Shown: in pieces, positions 8,749 to 17,033 of the stretch | How positions within the stretch are numbered: the first letter of the stretch is position 1 | How the letters are laid out: each line of letters opens with the position of its first letter | Origin: Geobacteraceae bacterium | GTDB taxonomy: Bacteria > Desulfobacterota > Desulfuromonadia > Geobacterales > Pseudopelobacteraceae | Direction of reading: 5' to 3' | Length of the DNA: 43,769 nt | Assembly (NCBI GenBank): GCA_021286935.1 | Contig: JAJTBI010000018.1 | Coordinates: 1 to 43,769 of the forward strand | Position numbers and translations under genes: made by a program | The notes under the pieces: model-generated | Told to the model about the DNA's origin: nothing | Databases searched by the model: none | Seen by the model: only the letters and a program-made list of their open reading frames with translations

Positions 8749-9924
8749 GTGCAACGACTCAAAGAATTTTACGAAAAAGAATCATCCACCGGCATCCTGT
8801 TGATGCTGGTAACCATCGCGGCTCTGCTGCTTAAAAACTCTCCCCTTGCCGAACTCTACAACAGTTTTTTGCACACACCGGTAGCCATCCAGTTTGGGGC
8901 CTTGAAGATTGCCAAGCCTCTGCTGCTTTGGATCAATGACGGCCTGATGGCGGTCTTCTTTCTGCTGGTGGGGCTTGAGGTGAAGCGGGAACTGATCCGG
9001 GGCAACCTGTCATCCTGGAACCAGGCGGCCCTGCCGGTGATTGCCGCCATTGGCGGCATGCTGGTGCCAGCCTTGATCTATATCGGCTTTACCCACCGCG
9101 AACCAGTATCCATGCATGGCTGGGCCATACCCACGGCCACGGACATCGCCTTTGCCCTGGGAATCCTTTCTTTACTGGGCAAACGGGTGCCGGCTTCATT
9201 GAAGATCTTCCTGCTGGCCCTGGCAATCATCGATGACCTGGGGGCAATCATCATCATCGCCCTCTTCTATACCTCTGACCTGTCGCTGATTTCCATTGCC
9301 GTCGCCTCAATCACCCTGCTGGCCCTGTTTGCCCTGAACCGCTTTGGCGTTGAACGCAGGGCAGCCTATATCCTTTTGGGTGTAGTACTGTGGGTCAGCG
9401 TACTGAAATCAGGGGTTCACGCCACCCTGGCCGGTGTGGCCCTGGCCTTTATGATCCCTTTGGAAACAAAAGGAGAACATCATTCAAAGATCCCGCTTGC
9501 TGCCAGCCTTGAGCATGATCTGCACCCCTGGGTCTCGTTCATGATCCTGCCGCTGTTTGCCTTTGTCAACGCCGGGATTGACCTGCGCGGTCTGTCACTG
9601 AACCAGCTTGCCACCCCGGTGCCGCTGGGGATCATGCTGGGACTGTTCATTGGCAAGCAGGTCGGGGTCTTCGGCTTTAGTTGGCTAGCGATCAAGACCG
9701 GTTTGGCACGCCTGCCGGCAGCCAGCAGCTGGCGTCAGTTTTATGGTGTCTGCCTGATGACCGGCATCGGATTTACCATGAGCCTCTTCATCGACTCGCT
9801 GGCCTTTACTGACGATGCCATCTACCAGTACGCTGACAAACTGGCCATTGTACTTGGCTCACTGCTATCCGGCGTAGCAGGCTACCTGGTACTGCGTCTG
9901 GGCAGCTCAACAGATCAGACCTGA
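8749..9924 (+). CDS. nhaA: Na+/H+ antiporter NhaA
   Basis: From the GTG at 8749 the protein has 391 aa, close to E. coli NhaA (388 aa). GGGGGAAAC immediately upstream supplies the ribosome binding site. A TTG-started extension of 21 residues upstream looks unlike the family and is rejected. The inner-membrane antiporter exchanges cytoplasmic Na+ or Li+ for external protons and helps pH and salt homeostasis. Hallmarks seen are 'LLWINDGLMAVFFLLVGLE', the ion-binding aspartate pair in 'AIIDDLGAI' (equivalent to D163-D164), 'KSGVHATLAGV' and 'GIGFTMSLFI'. It stands alone between the divergent efflux operon and the acyl-CoA synthetase. Confidence 0.97.
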   Translation: MQRLKEFYEKESSTGILLMLVTIAALLLKNSPLAELYNSFLHTPVAIQFGALKIAKPLLLWINDGLMAVFFLLVGLEVKRELIRGNLSSWNQAALPVIAAIGGMLVPALIYIGFTHREPVSMHGWAIPTATDIAFALGILSLLGKRVPASLKIFLLALAIIDDLGAIIIIALFYTSDLSLISIAVASITLLALFALNRFGVERRAAYILLGVVLWVSVLKSGVHATLAGVALAFMIPLETKGEHHSKIPLAASLEHDLHPWVSFMILPLFAFVNAGIDLRGLSLNQLATPVPLGIMLGLFIGKQVGVFGFSWLAIKTGLARLPAASSWRQFYGVCLMTGIGFTMSLFIDSLAFTDDAIYQYADKLAIVLGSLLSGVAGYLVLRLGSSTDQT

Positions 9925-10002
9925 CCGCCGGGGCTTGACGCCCAGCCATTGCTATGCTATTGAGCAAACCTTCAAAATTCAACGAGTTACAAAACAAATT
10001 TA

Positions 10003-10031
10003 TTGACTAGACCAAATCAAAGTTCAATCAT
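10003..10031 (+). promoter_or_regulatory. putative promoter of the acyl-CoA synthetase gene
   Basis: TTGACT (10003-10008), 17 bases, then AATCAT (10026-10031) lie 24 bases before the start codon. The -35 is good and the -10 is weak. Confidence 0.35.
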
Positions 10032-10054
10032 ACAAAAAAACAAGAGGTAGTATC

Positions 10055-11704
10055 ATGTCCCAAGCCATAACCAAGCCGATCGGCGCCATGCTGGATGAGA
10101 TTGCAGCACGTTTCCCTGACAATGATGCCCTGGTCTATCCGGAACGAGGGCTGCGTTATTCCTACAAACAGTTTAACGAGATCTGCCGCCAGGTGGCCAA
10201 AGGCCTGCTGAAACTGGGCATCAAGAAGGGGGACCATGTCTCCATCTGGGCCTACAACGTGCCGGAATGGGCAATCCTGCAGTTTGCCACCCCCAAGATC
10301 GGCGCGGTACTGGTAACCGTCAACACCGCCTACAAGTCATCGGAACTTGAGTATGTCCTGAACCAGTCCGACTCCACCACCCTGTTCATGGTCAAGTCAT
10401 TCAAGGACACCGACTATGTCAAGACCCTGGCCGATGTGGTGCCATCCATCCATGCTTCTGAGCCGGGCCAGCTGAAACACGAGAAACTGCCGTTCCTTAA
10501 AAACATCATCTTTATCGGTGACGAGACCCCGGCCGGAATGCTGAACTTCAATGCCATCATTGAGCTGGGCAAAGATGTCACTGATGAGGAATTGGCTGCG
10601 GTTGAGGCCACTCTGGACTGCCATGACACCATCAACATGCAGTACACCTCCGGCACCACCGGCTTCCCCAAAGGGGTGATGCTGACCCACCATAACCTGA
10701 CCAACAACGGCTTCCAGATCGGCGAGTGTATGAAATTCACCGACCAGGACCGGCTCTGTATCCCGGTACCGTTTTTCCATTGCTTTGGCTGCGTACTGGC
10801 CACCATGGTCTGTGTTACCCACGGTTCAGCCATGGTGCCGGTAGAGATCTTTGATCCACTCAAGGTGCTGCAGACCATTGAAGCTGAAAAATGTACGGCA
10901 GTGCATGGCGTCCCCACCATGTTCATTGCCGAACTGGAGCACCCGGAGTTCAAGAAGTTCAACCTCTCCAGCCTGCGCACCGGCATCATGGCCGGATCAG
11001 TCTGCCCGATTGAGGTGATGAAACGGGTGGTTAAAGACATGTATATGACGGAGATCACCAGCGTCTACGGCCAGACCGAATCATCCCCAGGCATCACCCA
11101 GAGCCGTACTGACGATGCGATTGAACTGCGGGTCTCCACCGTTGGACGTGCCCTGCCCGGTGCCGAGGTCAAGATTGTCGATATCGAGACCGGCACCACC
11201 CTGCCGCCGGGCAAGCAAGGCGAGTTGTGCGCCCGTGGCTACATGGTCATGAAAGGCTACTACAAGATGCCGGAAGAGACCGCCAAGGTGATTGATGCCG
11301 ACAATTGGCTGCACACCGGCGACCTGGCGATCATGGATGAAAACGGCTACTGCAAGATCACCGGCCGGATCAAGCAGATGATCATCCGGGGCGGCGAGAA
11401 CATCTACCCCAAAGAGATTGAGGAGTTCCTCTACACCCACCCCAAGATTTCCGATGTCCAGATCTACGGCGTACCGGACAAGAAATATGGCGAGCAGGTC
11501 ATGGCTGCGGTGATCCTGAAAAAGGGGATGGAGATGACCGAGGAAGAGGTCAGGGAGTTCTGCCGGGGCAAGATTGCCAACTACAAGGTACCCAAGTATG
11601 TCAAGTTTGTGGAGGGCTACCCGATGACCGCCTCCGGCAAGATCCAGAAGTTTAAACTGCGGGAGATGGCGATCAAGGAACTGCACCTGGAAGAGTCGGA
11701 ATAG
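10055..11704 (+). CDS. AMP-forming acyl-CoA synthetase
   Basis: This 549-aa ANL-superfamily enzyme activates a carboxylic acid to its acyl-adenylate and then to acyl-CoA. Motifs in order: the phosphate loop [11 protein letters not shown] near residue 195, 'YGQTESSPG' near 345, '[19 protein letters not shown]' near 430, and the C-terminal catalytic lysine in '[14 protein letters not shown]' near 530. The length and overall sequence resemble medium/long-chain fatty-acyl-CoA ligases (YngI/FadD-like) more than acetyl-CoA synthetase, which is about 650 aa. The exact chain length is not determinable. AGAGGT precedes the ATG. It is monocistronic and ends at the shared hairpin at 11736. Confidence 0.88.
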   Translation: MSQAITKPIGAMLDEIAARFPDNDALVYPERGLRYSYKQFNEICRQVAKGLLKLGIKKGDHVSIWAYNVPEWAILQFATPKIGAVLVTVNTAYKSSELEYVLNQSDSTTLFMVKSFKDTDYVKTLADVVPSIHASEPGQLKHEKLPFLKNIIFIGDETPAGMLNFNAIIELGKDVTDEELAAVEATLDCHDTINMQYTSGTTGFPKGVMLTHHNLTNNGFQIGECMKFTDQDRLCIPVPFFHCFGCVLATMVCVTHGSAMVPVEIFDPLKVLQTIEAEKCTAVHGVPTMFIAELEHPEFKKFNLSSLRTGIMAGSVCPIEVMKRVVKDMYMTEITSVYGQTESSPGITQSRTDDAIELRVSTVGRALPGAEVKIVDIETGTTLPPGKQGELCARGYMVMKGYYKMPEETAKVIDADNWLHTGDLAIMDENGYCKITGRIKQMIIRGGENIYPKEIEEFLYTHPKISDVQIYGVPDKKYGEQVMAAVILKKGMEMTEEEVREFCRGKIANYKVPKYVKFVEGYPMTASGKIQKFKLREMAIKELHLEESE

Positions 11705-11735
11705 GTAGCATAATCAGACAATGGCAGCACAAGAT

Positions 11736-11767
11736 AACCGGTGGGGAATACTCCTCGCCGGTTTTTG
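11736..11767. terminator. bidirectional hairpin terminator, acyl-CoA synthetase / UbiB-like gene
   Basis: A 12-bp stem (arms 11736-11747 and 11752-11763, with two G-T wobble pairs) has an ATAC loop and is followed by a T-run on the plus strand. It lies between convergent stop codons and can serve both transcripts. Confidence 0.8.
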
Positions 11768-13339
11768 TTACAGCTTCTTCCACCAGGTCAGCTTGACCAG
11801 CGCACCGCCAAAGCAGGCAAGCGACAGCCAGAACGCTGCCGGGTGCGGCATCCCCCGCAGGTAAAAGGCCAGCGCCACCAGCAGGCCGATCCAGGTCATC
11901 TGGCGCAACCACTGCTGAGCCGGTCGCAGCAGTGCTCGCCGGTCTTCCTCGGCCAGATGCACGGTCAGATCCCCCTGCTGCAGGGTATCCACCAGGTGCC
12001 GCGCCTTGACCAGGGTCAGCGGCAGTTGAGCCAGCTCATGGGTAACCACACCCCAGACGCTGTCCCGCTCACCCAATGCGCGGGTCAGGTTGGCCTTGAG
12101 GACCGGCAGCACATCCTTGATCCCGTTGTAGTTCTCAATATAGCTGGTACCCAGCCCCTCAATGATGGAACTGGCCCGCATCACATAAACAATCTCCTGC
12201 GGCAGTTTGAACGGGTATTCCTTGAGGGCATCCATGACCCCGAAGGCCAGTTCCTGCATGTTGGAGGCACTCAGCTGGTCATTATCAAAGATCCGGAAGA
12301 TCTCCTCCGCCAGACCGGTCAGTTCATCCTGGGGAGCACTGTCGGTGATGATCCCCAGCTTGCGGGTGGCCTGCACCAGCAGCTCAAAGTCACGCTCGTA
12401 GGCGGCCTTGACCGTGTTGATCATGGCCAGACGGATGGCATTGGGAATCCGGCTGACCATGCCGAAATCCAGCAGCACCAGTTCGGCCGCTTCAGTCACC
12501 AGCAGGTTGCCGGGGTGGGGATCAGCATGAAAGAACCCTTTCACCAGCATCTGTTCGGTGTAGAACAGCACCAGTTTTTCCATCAGCCCGTTAAACGGAA
12601 CCTGTAGCCGGGACAGGCCTTGCCGGTCGTCAAAGCGCACGCCTTCTTCAAAGCTCATTACCAGGGCATCAGCGGTACAGAGGTGGGGATAGGGGGTCGG
12701 CATCCTGATGCCGGAATCAGGGTAGGCCTGACGGAAACGTTCAAGGTTGGACAGTTCTGCCTGCATGTCAACTTCCTGCAGGATGGTTTTGCGGAAGGCG
12801 ATCAGCACTGATTCGATGGAGTTGCGGGTGTACTCGGCAAACAGGGGGTGCAGCAGTGCCAGAAACCAGCCCAACAGACGGATATCCTCCCGCACCACCC
12901 GCTCGATCCGGTTGCGCCGCAGCTTGACCGCTGCCTTTCTGCCATCCAGCAGGGTTGCCCGATGCACCTGACCAATGGAGGCGCAGGCCAGCGGCTCTGC
13001 CTCAAAACTGCTGAAGCAGGCGCCATTCCCGAAGGCACGCTCAAAGACCTGCTGAAAATCAGCAGCAGGCATGGCCGGCAGTTGATCATGCAGCTGCCGC
13101 AACGCATCAAGATACTGCTGGTCAAAGAAATCAGCCCGGGTAGCCAGCACCTGGGCCAGTTTGATGAAGCTGGCTCCAAGTTGCTCTATGGCATCCACCA
13201 GCTCCTGGGGAGGCAACGGCCGTATCCCCAGCCAGCCTGGCCGTTTACGGATCAGCAGAAAGACGGTCAGTAGCACCCGGAAGACCCGATAGACCCGGCT
13301 CGGGTGGTACAGACTGATCAGAAGCCGAAGTTGTGACAC
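11768..13339 (-). CDS. UbiB/ABC1 (ADCK) family atypical kinase
   Basis: The protein has 523 aa, typical of UbiB. Kinase-like features in order: a KxGQ-type helix reading K60-L-A-Q63 (glycine replaced by alanine), an A-rich loop 'CASIGQVHRA', the 'AAVKLRR' lysine, an ExD-type 'EVDMQAELSN', the catalytic 'HADPHPGN', and the metal-binding DFG in 'LLDFGM'. Two C-terminal hydrophobic segments (about 465-515) anchor it in the membrane. UbiB/COQ8 proteins support quinone biosynthesis through ATPase activity. In a menaquinone-using anaerobe the role may instead be lipid or quinone handling. The GTG start lies five bases after the phasin-like stop, so it is the last gene of the leftward operon. Confidence 0.9.
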   Translation of the reverse strand: MSQLRLLISLYHPSRVYRVFRVLLTVFLLIRKRPGWLGIRPLPPQELVDAIEQLGASFIKLAQVLATRADFFDQQYLDALRQLHDQLPAMPAADFQQVFERAFGNGACFSSFEAEPLACASIGQVHRATLLDGRKAAVKLRRNRIERVVREDIRLLGWFLALLHPLFAEYTRNSIESVLIAFRKTILQEVDMQAELSNLERFRQAYPDSGIRMPTPYPHLCTADALVMSFEEGVRFDDRQGLSRLQVPFNGLMEKLVLFYTEQMLVKGFFHADPHPGNLLVTEAAELVLLDFGMVSRIPNAIRLAMINTVKAAYERDFELLVQATRKLGIITDSAPQDELTGLAEEIFRIFDNDQLSASNMQELAFGVMDALKEYPFKLPQEIVYVMRASSIIEGLGTSYIENYNGIKDVLPVLKANLTRALGERDSVWGVVTHELAQLPLTLVKARHLVDTLQQGDLTVHLAEEDRRALLRPAQQWLRQMTWIGLLVALAFYLRGMPHPAAFWLSLACFGGALVKLTWWKKL

Positions 13340-13344
13340 AGCGA

Positions 13345-13632
13345 CTACTTCTGTGCCTGCTGTTTCAACTCCTCCCGCAGAACATCCAGATCAGCCTTGG
13401 TGGCCAGCCCCAGTTCGTCCATCGCCTCTTTGAGCAACGCTTTCACCTCATCCTTCAACCGTCCACGTTCTTCACTGCCCTTGGCCACTGCCTGATCAAA
13501 GAACTCACGGGCCTTCTGCTCGTTTTCCTCACGCAGACCTTTGGCCGATTCACCGGCCTGCTCAAGCTTCTCTTTTGCCATCAAGGCACTGCCAAGTCCG
13601 AAGTAAAATAGTTGTTCAAGCTTCTCTTTCAT
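13345..13632 (-). CDS. phasin-like small helical protein
   Basis: This 95-aa protein is almost wholly charged helix with coiled-coil character. It resembles the phasin/PhaI-PhaF superfamily of granule-associated and membrane-stabilising proteins ('MKEKLEQLFYFGLGSAL', then 'EKLEQAGESAKGLREENEQ', and a C-terminal 'LATKADLDVLREELKQ'). GGGAGA precedes the ATG. It is encoded directly before a UbiB-family gene, a pairing I recall from other Geobacter-type genomes. It may be a scaffold or regulatory partner at the membrane; that role is inferred. Confidence 0.65.
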   Translation of the reverse strand: MKEKLEQLFYFGLGSALMAKEKLEQAGESAKGLREENEQKAREFFDQAVAKGSEERGRLKDEVKALLKEAMDELGLATKADLDVLREELKQQAQK

Positions 13633-13646
13633 GGTCGTTCTCCCTT

Positions 13647-13889
13647 TTAGCTACTCGTTAACTCCGCCAATACCGCCTCATGGGCCGCCACTGAGGCATC
13701 CAGACTGGCATTGCCGATTGCTCCACGGCCGGTCCAGTCATTCCCCTGCCGCACATACAGGCTCTTCAAGGTCTGGCGGATATGCCGGAGTGCCTCCGAC
13801 TGATTCCGCCGTACTTGATCCGAGAGCATAGTATACACTGACTCAAAGGTATCGTCATAGCGTTCATCTATATAGTCAGTCATTGACAT
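13647..13889 (-). CDS. small conserved-looking hypothetical protein
   Basis: I do not recognise this 80-aa protein. It starts MSMTDYIDERYDDTFESVY and is acidic at the N-terminus, with a basic helical middle ('SEALRHIRQTLKSLYVRQG') and an alanine-rich end. It has no signal peptide, cysteine or membrane segment. The ATG has a good GGGAG ribosome binding site. It sits 23 bases after the EAL gene and 14 before the phasin-like gene in the same operon, which supports a real gene. The fold is probably helical. Confidence 0.65.
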   Translation of the reverse strand: MSMTDYIDERYDDTFESVYTMLSDQVRRNQSEALRHIRQTLKSLYVRQGNDWTGRGAIGNASLDASVAAHEAVLAELTSS

Positions 13890-13912
13890 CTTCGCGACTC
13901 CCTTCGTGTGTA

Positions 13913-14980
13913 TTATCCGGTACAGCAGTCCACTCTGCGCACCGGTTCTGCTGACGGTTTGGCAAACAGATAGCCCTGAGCCAGTTCTGCTCCATGCTGC
14001 CTGACATAGGCCAGTTCTTCACAAGTTTCAATTCCCTCGGCTAGCACCACAATACGGTTCTCCTTTGCAATCTGCGCCAAAGCACCAAAAATGGATTGTT
14101 TTACCGGATCTTTGTCGATCCCGCGGATAATTTCCATATCTACCTTGATTACATCTGCTCCCAGCGTGGCAAGGGTCACCAGGTTGGTATGTCCTGATCC
14201 GATATCATCCAGAGCGGTGCGGAACATCTGATCACGGTAGTAATCCAGAATTGCCCTCAAATGCTTAAGATCTGAAACCTTGTGTGACTCAACAACCTCA
14301 AAGAAAATCCGGGCCGGATCATATTCAAGCTGCTGCGCCCACTTGATGGTACTCTGCAGACAGGTTTCCGGCACATAGATGGAGGTAGGAATGAAGTTGA
14401 TAAAAATATCAGCCGTGACTTTTTTGACTGCCGCGGTCTTTAAGGCATTTTCACGACAGAGACGGTCCAGGAAAAAAAGCAGGTCGTTTTCCTCTGCCAG
14501 CTTGAACAGAATATCCGGGCGCATCAGCGAACCGTCGGCCTTTACCCCCCTGGAAAGACACTCATAGGCCACTATCTGGTTATTTGAGAGAGAAATGATC
14601 GGCTGAAACCAGGTGGTAAGCGAGTTATTCTCGAAGATATCCATAAATTCCCGGTTATTGGACAGAAACAGCCATTTCTTGAGTGATTTGGTTTGTGCAA
14701 TGGCACTGAAATCAAGCTGCTTCCCTTTTTCCAGGTACAGCAGGTTCACACCCTCGGTTTCAACCTCTGCTAGATCGCTCCTCAGTACAAAACTGTTTAA
14801 CAGCTGCTGAAAGCTGTCCGCCTGCACCCGGATAACCTCTTCTTCAACCGTTGGCGAATAACCTATCTCTTCAAGGATACTGATCAATTTACTGTGTAGC
14901 GGGGTAACCGCACAGTTAAACAGCGCCTCGCCCGGAACAGAACTTATCTGCGGCAAGCTGCCGCAACGTTTACAGGTCAT
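13913..14980 (-). CDS. EAL-domain c-di-GMP phosphodiesterase with N-terminal Cys motif
   Basis: The protein has 355 aa. Residues 1-110 are an unassigned region that opens with a CxxC pair (C3, C6) and a further C23, perhaps a small zinc site. Residues about 120-350 are an EAL domain that hydrolyses c-di-GMP to pGpG. The metal and catalytic residues are all present: E140 (the motif reads ECL), N195, E228, D258-D259, K279, E315 and Q335. It should therefore be active. There is no membrane segment, so it is cytoplasmic. AAAGGAG precedes the ATG. It follows the SRPBCC gene by 18 bases and belongs to the leftward operon opposite the CarH-like regulator. Confidence 0.9.
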   Translation of the reverse strand: MTCKRCGSLPQISSVPGEALFNCAVTPLHSKLISILEEIGYSPTVEEEVIRVQADSFQQLLNSFVLRSDLAEVETEGVNLLYLEKGKQLDFSAIAQTKSLKKWLFLSNNREFMDIFENNSLTTWFQPIISLSNNQIVAYECLSRGVKADGSLMRPDILFKLAEENDLLFFLDRLCRENALKTAAVKKVTADIFINFIPTSIYVPETCLQSTIKWAQQLEYDPARIFFEVVESHKVSDLKHLRAILDYYRDQMFRTALDDIGSGHTNLVTLATLGADVIKVDMEIIRGIDKDPVKQSIFGALAQIAKENRIVVLAEGIETCEELAYVRQHGAELAQGYLFAKPSAEPVRRVDCCTG

Positions 14981-14998
14981 TGCAAACTCCTTTCAGGC

Positions 14999-15457
14999 TT
15001 AAACCAGCAGCTTAGCGATGGTTTCATGTCGGTAATCAAAGATATACTCCAGCCGTTTCCTTATAAACGGTGCTGCCAACTGCCCAAATGGTTGAAACGG
15101 CAACAGGTACGACACCTGGTCAACCATCTCCGTTCCACCCTCTACAGCCCTGAACAGGTGCTGGTGATGCCAGAAACGGTACGGCCCAAAGCGCTGTTCA
15201 TCCACAAAAAAGTCAGGTTCACGGACATGAGTTATCTCCGTCACCCAATTCACCCGCACCCCTGCCAGGGCTGTCACCTTGTAGGTCACCACCATACCGG
15301 CATACATCTGCTCTGGAAGCTCAGAGGTGATCTCAAACCCCAGGTCAGGCGGTGTAATAACCGGCAGGTTGCGCGGATCAGAAAAGAACTGCCAAGCGGT
15401 CTGCAGCGGTGTGGGCAGGATTTGCGTTCTCTTGAGGGTGTACATAGCGGTCACCAT
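14999..15457 (-). CDS. SRPBCC (START-like) ligand-binding family protein
   Basis: This 152-aa protein has a single SRPBCC hydrophobic-cavity domain (polyketide cyclase/dehydrase type). Characteristic parts are 'PTPLQTAWQFFSDPRNLPVITPPDLGFEI', a central 'VNWVTEI' strand and the long C-terminal helix 'FIRKRLEYIFDYRHETIAKLL'. The substrate is unknown. SRPBCC genes recur next to LitR/CarH-type regulators, together with lipocalin and DNA-photodamage genes. An alternative start four codons in (MYTLKRTQ) is equally possible. First gene of the leftward operon, 94 bases from the divergent regulator. Confidence 0.82.
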   Translation of the reverse strand: MVTAMYTLKRTQILPTPLQTAWQFFSDPRNLPVITPPDLGFEITSELPEQMYAGMVVTYKVTALAGVRVNWVTEITHVREPDFFVDEQRFGPYRFWHHQHLFRAVEGGTEMVDQVSYLLPFQPFGQLAAPFIRKRLEYIFDYRHETIAKLLV

Positions 15458-15479
15458 CCATTTATGTCATTCATTGCAT

Positions 15480-15510
15480 TTGTTCCTTATGGACACACAC
15501 CCAATATAGT
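15480..15510 (+). promoter_or_regulatory. putative promoter of the carH-like operon, 19-bp spacer
   Basis: TTGTTC (15480-15485), 19 bases, then TATAGT (15505-15510). A 19-bp spacer is characteristic of MerR-controlled promoters. The expected start is near 15517, upstream of the palindrome at 15534. Confidence 0.4.
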
Positions 15511-15521
15511 GCTATCTTCAC

Positions 15522-15550
15522 ATTATAAATTATTTTTGTCTAGGACAAAA
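15522..15550 (-). promoter_or_regulatory. putative promoter of the SRPBCC-EAL-UbiB operon
   Basis: On the minus strand a perfect TATAAT (complement of 15522-15527) lies 17 bases from TTTTGT (complement of 15545-15550). The -35 falls inside the palindrome, so a protein bound there would block this promoter. Confidence 0.5.
15534..15550. promoter_or_regulatory. operator-like palindrome in the divergent light-island promoter
   Basis: TTTTGTC-TAG-GACAAAA is a perfect 7-3-7 inverted repeat ending one base before the regulator's ATG. Its right half contains AGGA, the only plausible ribosome binding site for that gene. The same segment supplies the -35 of the opposite operon. It is the best candidate for the regulator's own binding site, shared by both directions. 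Confidence 0.6.
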
Positions 15551-15551
15551 C

Positions 15552-16445
15552 ATGCCCCTGCAATTTTCAATAAGCGACCTAGAACGTGAAACCGGTATCA
15601 GCCGCGACACCCTGCGGATCTGGGAGCGGCGCTACGGCTTTCCAGAGCCTCAACGCAATCAGCGCAGTGAGCGGAACTACAGCGTTGAGCAGCTTGAACG
15701 CCTACGGTTGATCAAGCAGCTTTTGGACAACGGCATGCGGCCTGGCAAGCTGGCCAGACTTAATCTTCAGCAGCTGCATCAGATCACGCTACAGCAGCGA
15801 AGAACGGAAACCGTACCGAGTGCTGTTGAAGAACTACTCCAGATACTGGCAACGGGACCACGCTACGGTCTGCTGGCGCGACTTGAGGCATTACTGCAGC
15901 AGCAAGGCTTGCGGGATTTTCTGATTGAAGTACTGGCGCCGATGAATCATGCGGTTGGAGAAGCATGGTTTACAGGCAGAATCGGGGTACTGGATGAACA
16001 CCACTATGCAGAACAGACACGCATGGTACTACTTGCTGCCCTACGCAGTCTGCCGCAAAGACCGGGAAGCTCCAGAGCCCTTTTAACCACCCTGCCTGGC
16101 GAACAGCACGGTCTCGGCCTGTTGATGGCAACCTGCATGCTTGCCCTGGAAGGAGTGGAGGTGCTGTTACTGGGGGTACAGACACCACTTGAAGAGATTG
16201 TACGTGGAGCGATTGAAAGTGAGTGCAGCATTGTCGGTATATCCTGCAGTGAGTACATGAACCGCCGTACTGTTGCCACTCAGCTGGTACGGCTGCGCAA
16301 GCTGCTGCCTGCTGAGATCAGCCTGTGGGCCGGTGGCAGCGGCGCCAGCAACCTGCCACTTATGCCAAAAGGGATTACCCTGTTCAGCAGCCTTGATCAG
16401 ATTTCCCCGGCCATTCCCCTCGATCCACTAACAGTTGAGAGGTGA
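15552..16445 (+). CDS. MerR-family B12-binding photoreceptor regulator, CarH/LitR-like
   Basis: The protein has 297 aa. An N-terminal MerR helix-turn-helix ('FSISDLERETGISRDTLRIW', residues 5-24) is followed by a helical B12-cap domain (about 90-165) and a Rossmann B12-binding domain (about 175-280). The cap contains W139-x9-E149-H150, the W-x9-EH signature of CarH proteins that contacts the upper face of adenosylcobalamin. E184-x-H186-x-x-G189 supplies the lower axial histidine. The 47-residue distance from W139 to H186 matches the spacing in Thermus CarH. CarH represses in the dark as an AdoCbl tetramer and falls apart in light. It heads an operon with lipocalin and UvsE genes, consistent with a photodamage response. 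Confidence 0.85.
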   Translation: MPLQFSISDLERETGISRDTLRIWERRYGFPEPQRNQRSERNYSVEQLERLRLIKQLLDNGMRPGKLARLNLQQLHQITLQQRRTETVPSAVEELLQILATGPRYGLLARLEALLQQQGLRDFLIEVLAPMNHAVGEAWFTGRIGVLDEHHYAEQTRMVLLAALRSLPQRPGSSRALLTTLPGEQHGLGLLMATCMLALEGVEVLLLGVQTPLEEIVRGAIESECSIVGISCSEYMNRRTVATQLVRLRKLLPAEISLWAGGSGASNLPLMPKGITLFSSLDQISPAIPLDPLTVER

Positions 16446-16451
16446 CACCAG

Positions 16452-16982
16452 ATGCTACAACGTATGATAACCGCGCTTGCAATCGCAGTATTTTCAGGAG
16501 CCCCGCTAGCAACATCTGCTGAAGCGTCCGACCTGCCACCACTCCGTACGGTAGAACAGGTCGATCTTTCACGCTACCTTGGCAGATGGTATGAGATTGC
16601 CCGTCTGCCAAACAGTTTTCAGAAAAACTGTCTCAAGAGCCAGGCTGACTATTCGCTCAGGGATGACGACGACATAACCGTGCTCAACTCCTGCACAGAC
16701 AAGCAGGATGGCAGCTTGCGGCAGTCAAAAGGCCGTGCCTGGGTTGTTGATACGACAACCAACGCTCGGCTTAAGGTATCGTTCTTCTGGCCATTTAGGG
16801 GCGACTACTGGATTATCGAGCTGGGCAACCAGTATGAATACGCGGTGGTAGGCACGCCAAACCGCAAGTATTTCTGGGTACTCAGCCGGGCACAGACCAT
16901 GAACAACAGCTTGTATGAGGGAATCATGACACGCGCCAGACAGCAAGGGTTTGACACCGGTGCTGTTGTCAGAGCGGATTGA
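16452..16982 (+). CDS. blc: Blc-type bacterial lipocalin
   Basis: This 176-aa protein has an N-terminal signal peptide (to about residue 25, 'ATSAEA') and a lipocalin barrel. Family marks are the first conserved region 'YLGRWYEIARLP', 'CLKSQADYSL', 'GDYWIIELG' and 'YFWVLSRA'. E. coli Blc is an outer-membrane lipoprotein; here no lipobox cysteine follows the signal, so a soluble periplasmic form is expected. Blc proteins bind fatty acids and lysophospholipids and may aid membrane repair. The start lies six bases after the regulator stop, with GAGG upstream, so it is co-transcribed with the CarH-like gene. Confidence 0.88.
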   Translation: MLQRMITALAIAVFSGAPLATSAEASDLPPLRTVEQVDLSRYLGRWYEIARLPNSFQKNCLKSQADYSLRDDDDITVLNSCTDKQDGSLRQSKGRAWVVDTTTNARLKVSFFWPFRGDYWIIELGNQYEYAVVGTPNRKYFWVLSRAQTMNNSLYEGIMTRARQQGFDTGAVVRAD

Positions 16983-17033
16983 GCACTCCACCTTTTTTCA
17001 ACCAACAGACTCAAAGCCTCAGGAGCAACCTCC

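Noticed and set aside
9925..9960. GGGC/GCCC short stem after nhaA considered as a terminator
   Set aside because: Only four or five base pairs and no T-run.
10021..10046. TCATACAAAAAA before the acyl-CoA synthetase, similar to the gltA sites GTATACAAAAA
   Set aside because: It lacks the TGTATACA palindrome and could arise from the local A-run; not strong enough to claim a shared operator.
10414..11058. 214-aa minus-strand frame in the acyl-CoA synthetase gene
   Set aside because: Antisense shadow of a gene with intact catalytic motifs.
11741..12607. 288-aa plus-strand frame opposite the UbiB-like gene
   Set aside because: Starts within the terminator hairpin and mirrors the real kinase gene; Gln/His-rich shadow composition.
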